Source: an uncultured Prevotellaceae bacterium
GTDB taxonomy: Bacteria; Bacteroidota; Bacteroidia; Bacteroidales; Bacteroidaceae
NCBI GenBank assembly: GCA_902803455.1
Contig: CADCQC010000004.1
Coordinates: 1-14,500, forward strand
DNA length: 14,500 nucleotides
Reading direction: 5' to 3'
The notes under the pieces: generated by a model
Told to the model about the DNA's origin: nothing
Database searches by the model: none
Seen by the model: only the letters and a program-made list of their open reading frames with translations
Shown: positions 9,466-14,500 of the stretch, in pieces
Numbering within the stretch: the stretch's first letter is position 1
Layout: each line of letters begins with the position of its first letter
Position numbers and translations under genes: made by a program

Positions 9466-10932
9466 ATGGCTACTAAAAAATATTCAACAGGAAATGGTTT
9501 GATCAGAGTGGGTGTCATGTTATGTGACTTCCTTATCATGAATTTGTTGCTATTTTTGGCACAAAAATACAACCCCAAGATATATGGCATATATCCTACC
9601 TATTTTCTGCAAGATCCAAGGCTGACATTCACCATTGCCAACATCTCGATGATCATCAGCCAGATCAGTATCGGTACCATCATCCACCGGCGACGCACCG
9701 GTCTCGACGAAGTGTTCATCAGTGTCTGCAAACTGTGCCTGCTTTCCAATACCATCATGTTTTTCTGTCTGCGCATCATTGGTGAGAGTGGTGGCATGTT
9801 CAGATTTATGGTGCTGTTCTGTTTCGCGGAAATCATCCTGATTTTCTTAAGCCGCATCTTTGAGAAATTGCTTATCCGTTTTTTCAGACAAGCAGGCCGG
9901 AATACCCGTACCGTACTATTTGTGGGCAACGATCCTGCGCTTCTGATGCTATACCGCGATCTGATATCCGACTCATCCACAGGTTATAAGATAAAGGGAT
10001 ACTTTGCTGATGAGCGCATGGAAAACTGCCCTGAAGCCATCGCTTATTTAGGAACTATGTCGGATCTCAAACAGAAGATGAAGCAGTATTCCATCACAGA
10101 GGATTCAGTGGCGCCATCATCATCCACCGACATCAATATCTCACGGATCGACGAGCTGTTTTGCAGCATTTCCCATGATGCCAACGATGAGATTGTCAAT
10201 CTCATCCGTTATTGCGACAAGAATGTCATCCATTTCTTTTATGTGCCAAGGATGGAGGGCAATTTTCTCCTCAATCTGCAACCGGAACAATTGGGCGAGA
10301 CGACTGTTTTCACCAATCACCACGAGCCCTTATCACATCCCATCAATCAGTTTATCAAACGCTCTTTTGATATTGTGGTCAGCCTGGTTGTCTGCATTCT
10401 TCTGTTACCATTCATACCTATTATCGCCTTAATCATCAAAAGCCAGAGCCCCGGACCACTATTCTTCAAACAAAAGCGCACGGGACTCAACGGGAAGACA
10501 TTCACATGCTACAAATTCCGATCTATGCATGTCAATGCCGACGCAGACCGCAAACAAGCCACCAAAGATGATCCCAGGAAATTTCCCTTTGGCGAATTTA
10601 TCCGTCACACCAATATTGATGAGTTTCCTCAGTTTTTCAATGTTCTTAAAGGAGATATGAGCATTGTGGGTCCACGTCCTCACATGTTAGCCCATACCGA
10701 ACTCTACAGCGACATCATCGACAAATACATGGTGAGGCATTTCAGTCTCCCTGGCATCACTGGTTATGCACAAGTGAGCGGATGCCGCGGCGAGACCAAA
10801 GAAGTGTGGCAGATGGAAGAACGTATCAAGAAAGACATCTGGTATATCGAGAATTGGACTTTCTGGCTTGACATCAAGATTATCCTTCTGACAGCCATCA
10901 CTTTAATTATTCCCGACAAAAAGGCTTACTGA
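9466..10932 (+). CDS. Undecaprenyl-phosphate sugar-1-phosphate transferase (WbaP/WcaJ type)
   Basis: The 488-residue product belongs to the polyprenyl-phosphate hexose-1-phosphate transferases, which move a sugar phosphate from a UDP-sugar to undecaprenyl phosphate at the inner membrane and so start a polysaccharide or O-antigen repeat unit. Four N-terminal membrane helices (about 12-32, 50-70, 83-105, 110-132) precede a cytosolic Rossmann-like domain starting near TVLFVGNDP (about 149). A proline-containing membrane helix (about 300-324) leads into the catalytic domain with SPGPLFFKQKRTG, CYKFRSM, the catalytic Asp-Glu pair D385-E386 in NIDEFPQFFN, and MSIVGPRP. All key motifs are present. 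ATG 9466 is chosen over GTG 9460, which would add two residues. No glycosyltransferases, flippase or polymerase genes lie nearby, so it stands apart from its pathway in this window. The sugar, glucose or galactose for example, cannot be told from sequence alone. Confidence 0.93.
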   Translation: MATKKYSTGNGLIRVGVMLCDFLIMNLLLFLAQKYNPKIYGIYPTYFLQDPRLTFTIANISMIISQISIGTIIHRRRTGLDEVFISVCKLCLLSNTIMFFCLRIIGESGGMFRFMVLFCFAEIILIFLSRIFEKLLIRFFRQAGRNTRTVLFVGNDPALLMLYRDLISDSSTGYKIKGYFADERMENCPEAIAYLGTMSDLKQKMKQYSITEDSVAPSSSTDINISRIDELFCSISHDANDEIVNLIRYCDKNVIHFFYVPRMEGNFLLNLQPEQLGETTVFTNHHEPLSHPINQFIKRSFDIVVSLVVCILLLPFIPIIALIIKSQSPGPLFFKQKRTGLNGKTFTCYKFRSMHVNADADRKQATKDDPRKFPFGEFIRHTNIDEFPQFFNVLKGDMSIVGPRPHMLAHTELYSDIIDKYMVRHFSLPGITGYAQVSGCRGETKEVWQMEERIKKDIWYIENWTFWLDIKIILLTAITLIIPDKKAY

Positions 10933-10958
10933 TTTTTCCCTTTGCAACGACCATTATC

Positions 10959-10994
10959 TTTCCCCTTTATAAAAAGGGAAAATCATGAATTTTT
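10959..10994 (+). terminator. Probable weak terminator after the sugar transferase gene
   Basis: TTTCCC (10959-10964) pairs with GGGAAA (10976-10981), and inside it TTT (10966-10968) pairs with AAA across one bulged C. A T run follows at 10990-10994, eight bases after the stem, which is farther than in a classic intrinsic terminator. A second upstream arm, GATTTTTCCCTTT at 10931-10943, is complementary to the same 3' arm, so two exclusive foldings are possible. It is likely a transcript end, but not a strong one. Confidence 0.5.
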
Positions 10995-11053
10995 GTTAAT
11001 AAGAACAAAAATCATTGAAATTATCATATAATTTATAGGCATAATTATTAAAA

Positions 11054-11087
11054 ATTGATAGTATTTCATCAAAATGAAGTAATTTTG
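11054..11087 (+). promoter_or_regulatory. Candidate Bacteroidetes promoter for the C10 protease gene
   Basis: TAATTTTG at 11080-11087 matches the -7 consensus TAnnTTTG exactly. ATTG at 11054-11057 is a near match to the -33 element TTTG, with a 22 bp spacer close to the usual 19-21. Between the elements, TTCAT (11065-11069) and ATGAA (11074-11078) form a small dyad that could bind a regulator. The predicted leader is about 140 nt. A weaker -7-like CATATTTG at 11190-11197 is an alternative closer to the start codon. Confidence 0.5.
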
Positions 11088-11236
11088 TCCCAATTATGGG
11101 GAGACGTTATTTGGTTCTATTATCAAGGTTACACGTTTTTCTCATTTTGAATCATTTATCATCAATAAAAGCTTTATATATCATCATTCCATATTTGTTG
11201 CAAAAAGGTCATTTTCATATTAACTAGTTTTTCATT

Positions 11237-14200
11237 ATGCATAAAAGAATTTTATTATTATTACTGTTTGTCGCAAGCATGGCAAGCATGGAGGCATCGC
11301 CAATTGACAAAAAAACGGCTTTGACCCATGCTCAGTCTTTCTTGGCTGAAAAAGGTGTTTTCATCCCTCTGAATGAAAGCAATTCCTTTAGGGCACCCAA
11401 AAAGGACGACAACAACGAAGAAAATTCTTATTACTATATATTCAATGCTCCACAGAATAAAGGTTTTGTGATTGTCTCTGGTGATGACTTGGCATACCCC
11501 ATCTTAGGTTATTCTGACGAAGGTAACATTGATATCAACAATTTGCCCGAAGGACTTGAGGCACTCCTTGATGCCTATCAGGCATCATTCGATGATCTTG
11601 GAAAAGACCTGTTTCTCAATTTGGAAGATCAAAACGACATGCGGCGCAGCATGTCTGTGGTCAGACATCCGGTTAAGCCTCTCATCAAATCATTATGGGG
11701 ACACCGTACTCCATACAACGAGAAAAATCCTGTGATCAACGACACCATCTGCCCTTCTGGTTGTGCGACTGTTGCCATGGCAGAAATCATGGCTATGTAT
11801 CAATATCCCAAAAAGTCTCCTGTGGTCGAAGAATATACTACCCGTACACGGAGAATACCCTTAGAAAGACTACCTTCCATCGAGTTTGATTGGGACAATA
11901 TGATTGATGACTATATATCTCATTCCTACACAGATGTGCAACGTGATGCAGTCGCAACCCTGATGAGATATATCGGACAATCATTATGGAGCGATTTCAT
12001 GCCAGGATCCACTGGTTCCAATATTGATAACGTTTCTATCGTGTTTAGAGAGTACGGCTATACGAATTCCGGAAGTGTGAGTGCAGAATCTAAGCAGATG
12101 AACGAATGGAAAGAGATTTTCAACAATAACCTGCTTGAAGGCCATCCCATCTTTGTATCGGGAAGAAACATCAGAAGGAACGGATCCGGTCATGCCTTCA
12201 TCATTGACGGATATGATCAAGATGACCTTTACCATATTGACTGGGGATGGAATGGGAGTGTCAGAGGCTATTTCAGATTAAACTGCATCAGCCCTTACAA
12301 CAATACTAACCTATACACATATATGAGGGAAATACACTTCATATATAATATCATGCCCAAGAACCAAAGTCAGGGCAGCAAAGCGACACCTCTTCATGCC
12401 AATCTTCAACTCAACGCTTTATCTGTTGGAGAAGCAGATGTCACAACGACCTGCATCAACAAAACAGGAGCGACAAATAAGTTTAAATTTGGCCTCGCTT
12501 TGGTGGATGCCAATAATAAGATCGTAAAGATTCTCAATGAAGACACACTCACCTTTAAGTCTTCTCAAGCAGTGACCCGCACATGGGATGTGACAGACAT
12601 CTCAGGGGTAAATAACGGTAACTACCGCGTCTATCCTGTCAGCCAACTCTATGACGGTGACGGTATATGGCATTTCAACAGAAGCAACAGTGTCAATATG
12701 TTTGCCAGCATGGAAATCGAAGAAGGGGTCATCCGTCTTGGCGTAGGCAAGACAATTGAATACAATTCATTTACAAGTGATCCATCACTGAAGTTTGTTC
12801 TTGGTGCAGCAAGGCAACTGACACTCAATATGACCAACAACAGTATGGATAAGATGGATGTGAGGCTGTATTTGTTTGAAGACAATGAACCCATTCATTT
12901 CAATGTGGCCAGCGTACCTGCCAACAGCACTAAAGACATCGCATTTTATTATGCTCCACAAACTACAGGCAAGCACACACTTAAGTTGGCTACCGATACG
13001 GCCTGTTCGAAAGTACTCTTCACCAAAGAAGTGAATGTGGGCAATTATGTGGGCTACAGATTGTCTTACACCTATGAGGTCGAGAATTACAGCAAAGCGA
13101 CAAAAATCATATATGGCAACTCTCTCAGAATCAAATATTGGATCAAGAATGTCGGTAGTGTAGACTACGACGACTACATCCGTCCTCTTCTCAAGCAAAC
13201 CACATGGTACAGCACCAAGAAGGAGTTGGCCCATATCCCTGTGGGACAGACAAAAGAGTTTGAGTTTGAGGTCAATGATCTGGAATATGGCATCTCTTAC
13301 CCGATGTATTTCTACTACAAGACCTGGAGCACCCAAAACCCCAACTTGTTTGATGTGTCCAACTTGGTCTTGACATTCAAACCACGTAGAGGTATTTGCA
13401 TCTGGAAGAATGATGGCAAACTGTATGCTTTTGAGCCTACAGACGGTGTTTATACGATGCCGGAAGACGCTGTGGCACTGGACCTCACCGGCAACACGGT
13501 GTTGCCATCCAGCATTATTCCTAACAGCAATCCCAATACGCTCTATTATGTCACAAAACGTTATGAGAGTTTGGATGGCCACAACCAGATTATCAAAGGT
13601 CAAGCCGAAAACATCACACTGACTGATGGTTATTCCTGCTATGTGCCTTTTGACTTCAAGGCCGACAGCATCAGTTATGTACGTATCTTCGACAAAGGAT
13701 TCACAGGGCGTCGCAATGAGAATTACTGGTCTACCATAGCCCTTCCGTTCACCGTAGAGAAAGTGGTCAACTTGACAGACAAGACCGAAGTAGACTGGTT
13801 CAAGCCTAATGATCCTGATGAAAAGAATTTCTGGGTACGCCAATTCTATGGGGAGGAAGGTTTCTACACTTATTTCAACAATACGGAAGAAATCAAAGCC
13901 AACATCCCTTACATCATCACCGTTCCCGACAATTATAAGGGAGAGGACTATTGTCTGGTAGGTAAGCCCATGGCATTCATAGCCACGAATGCCGACGTGA
14001 GAAGCAGCAAGATTATCGCAGATGCCAACAATTACAACTTCCAAGGCTCACTGACAGAAACAAGCACTTATGGTGATTATGTCTATTTGCTTGACGAGGA
14101 AGACCGCGGCAATCACTTCATCTATAATGAGGGTGAGAGCACCATCCTGCCTTTCCGTGCCTATTTCACCTCCGAAATTGCGCCCAACAATGGCAATGCC

Positions 14201-14404
14201 CTTTATGTCAGCTCTTACATTGATGTGACCTCGACCAATGCCATCAACGACATTTCAAAGGAGGTGGTTTCCACCATTACCAATGTCTACAGCATTACGG
14301 GTGCGAAGATCAAGATGGTGAGCAGTTACATGACACCAAGGGAAATTCTTCAGTCTTTGCCCTCTGGCATCTATATCATCAACGGAAAGAAATATTTGAA
14401 ATAA
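11237..14404 (+). CDS. Secreted C10 family cysteine protease (interpain/streptopain-like) with C-terminal sorting tail
   Basis: This 1055-residue product is a predicted secreted or surface cysteine protease. A Sec signal peptide (about 1-20) begins MHKRILLLLLF and has no lipobox cysteine. An inhibitory propeptide of the streptopain type follows, with GFVIVSGDDLAYPILGY from G76. The C10 catalytic domain (about 148-375) has nucleophile C176 in CPSGCATVAMAEIM and catalytic histidine H319 in SGHAFIIDGY, followed by HIDWGWNG (D335). The long C-terminal part appears to be several beta-sandwich regions, then a segment around WSTIALPF (from about 831). The last 40 or so residues, with VYSITGAKI and LPSGIYIINGKK, resemble the type A sorting domain of type IX secretion cargo. 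It is longer than interpain A of Prevotella intermedia (868 residues, from memory). It follows an AT-rich promoter region and ends before a strong terminator, so it is probably monocistronic. Substrates are unknown. Confidence 0.92.
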   Translation: MHKRILLLLLFVASMASMEASPIDKKTALTHAQSFLAEKGVFIPLNESNSFRAPKKDDNNEENSYYYIFNAPQNKGFVIVSGDDLAYPILGYSDEGNIDINNLPEGLEALLDAYQASFDDLGKDLFLNLEDQNDMRRSMSVVRHPVKPLIKSLWGHRTPYNEKNPVINDTICPSGCATVAMAEIMAMYQYPKKSPVVEEYTTRTRRIPLERLPSIEFDWDNMIDDYISHSYTDVQRDAVATLMRYIGQSLWSDFMPGSTGSNIDNVSIVFREYGYTNSGSVSAESKQMNEWKEIFNNNLLEGHPIFVSGRNIRRNGSGHAFIIDGYDQDDLYHIDWGWNGSVRGYFRLNCISPYNNTNLYTYMREIHFIYNIMPKNQSQGSKATPLHANLQLNALSVGEADVTTTCINKTGATNKFKFGLALVDANNKIVKILNEDTLTFKSSQAVTRTWDVTDISGVNNGNYRVYPVSQLYDGDGIWHFNRSNSVNMFASMEIEEGVIRLGVGKTIEYNSFTSDPSLKFVLGAARQLTLNMTNNSMDKMDVRLYLFEDNEPIHFNVASVPANSTKDIAFYYAPQTTGKHTLKLATDTACSKVLFTKEVNVGNYVGYRLSYTYEVENYSKATKIIYGNSLRIKYWIKNVGSVDYDDYIRPLLKQTTWYSTKKELAHIPVGQTKEFEFEVNDLEYGISYPMYFYYKTWSTQNPNLFDVSNLVLTFKPRRGICIWKNDGKLYAFEPTDGVYTMPEDAVALDLTGNTVLPSSIIPNSNPNTLYYVTKRYESLDGHNQIIKGQAENITLTDGYSCYVPFDFKADSISYVRIFDKGFTGRRNENYWSTIALPFTVEKVVNLTDKTEVDWFKPNDPDEKNFWVRQFYGEEGFYTYFNNTEEIKANIPYIITVPDNYKGEDYCLVGKPMAFIATNADVRSSKIIADANNYNFQGSLTETSTYGDYVYLLDEEDRGNHFIYNEGESTILPFRAYFTSEIAPNNGNALYVSSYIDVTSTNAINDISKEVVSTITNVYSITGAKIKMVSSYMTPREILQSLPSGIYIINGKKYLK

Positions 14405-14424
14405 TCTCCATATTTCTATAGATG

Positions 14425-14459
14425 AGAAGGCCGCTCCTTGATGGATGCGGCCTTCTTTT
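14425..14459 (+). terminator. Intrinsic terminator after the C10 protease gene
   Basis: A perfect 10 bp inverted repeat, AGAAGGCCGC (14425-14434) and GCGGCCTTCT (14447-14456), encloses a 12-base loop in which TCC and GGA could pair further. TTTT (14456-14459) follows at once. The GC-rich stem plus T run, 20 bases after the stop codon, is a classic rho-independent terminator. Confidence 0.88.
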
Positions 14460-14479
14460 GTCTATGTCATGTTTTTCTC

Positions 14480-14500
14480 ATGAAACAAAAAAGAATTTCC
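14480..14500 (+). CDS. Possible start of a further gene, cut by the window end
   Basis: An ATG at 14480 opens seven codons, MKQKRIS, to the end of the window. The lysine/arginine-rich start resembles the beginning of a signal peptide, and the upstream sequence is T-rich. It lies only about 20 bases after the terminator, which leaves little room for a separate promoter. Seven codons cannot prove a gene. Confidence 0.2.

Larger units (their letters stand above)
10933..11236. other. AT-rich intergenic region between sugar transferase and protease genes
   Basis: This 304 bp stretch is much richer in A/T than the flanking genes and contains no plausible coding region. From the left it holds overlapping hairpin-forming arms (10931-10984) with a short T run at 10990-10994, a candidate promoter (about 11054-11087) with an internal dyad, and a leader of about 140 nt before the protease ATG. 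The leader carries TTTTCATATTAAC at 11212-11224, a near copy of a sequence ahead of the sugar transferase gene. Confidence 0.7.

Noticed and set aside
12785..14044. 419-codon open frame on the minus strand opposite the protease gene
   Set aside because: It lies wholly within a well-supported gene, shows no recognisable family motif, and is rich in Val, Ile and His, as expected from the complement of the protease codons.

Overview
The window looks like a chromosome segment from a Bacteroidales bacterium, most likely Prevotella or a close relative. The evidence is: starts without Shine-Dalgarno sequences, two exact matches to the Bacteroidetes -7 promoter element TAnnTTTG, a large secreted C10 (streptopain/interpain) protease ending in a type IX secretion style sorting tail, and an infB to suf gene order. 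Every recognised gene is on the + strand. Gene identities come from reading the translations and recalling family motifs; no database search was run.

Region 1 (1-9226) is a tightly packed gene train, probably one operon whose promoter lies upstream of the window. It holds the 3' part of infB (translation initiation factor IF-2), a membrane-bound sensor phosphatase of the SpoIIE/PP2C type, sufB, sufC, sufD and sufS (iron-sulfur cluster assembly), then rnhB (ribonuclease HII). Several genes touch or overlap: 1 bp between infB and the phosphatase, 35 bp overlap of phosphatase and sufB, 8 bp overlap of sufC and sufD, and sufS starting at or just after the sufD stop. The largest gap before rnhB is the 76 bp ahead of sufC, which contains an imperfect tandem duplication of the sufC start region. 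The suf genes supply scaffold (SufB, SufD), ATPase (SufC) and cysteine desulfurase (SufS), but no sufE, sufU or sufA is present here.

Region 2 (9227-10994) is a separate transcription unit: a candidate promoter at about 9375, a gene for an undecaprenyl-phosphate sugar-1-phosphate transferase that starts surface polysaccharide repeat units, and a downstream zone with two alternative hairpins.

Region 3 (10933-14459) is an AT-rich intergenic region with a second candidate promoter, the 1055-residue C10 cysteine protease, and a strong intrinsic terminator. The last 21 bases may begin another gene.

No wholly new system was found. The most unusual points are the sensor phosphatase embedded between translation and Fe-S genes, the duplicated sufC start region, the three-cysteine tail of SufD, and the divergent active-site surroundings of the long protease.
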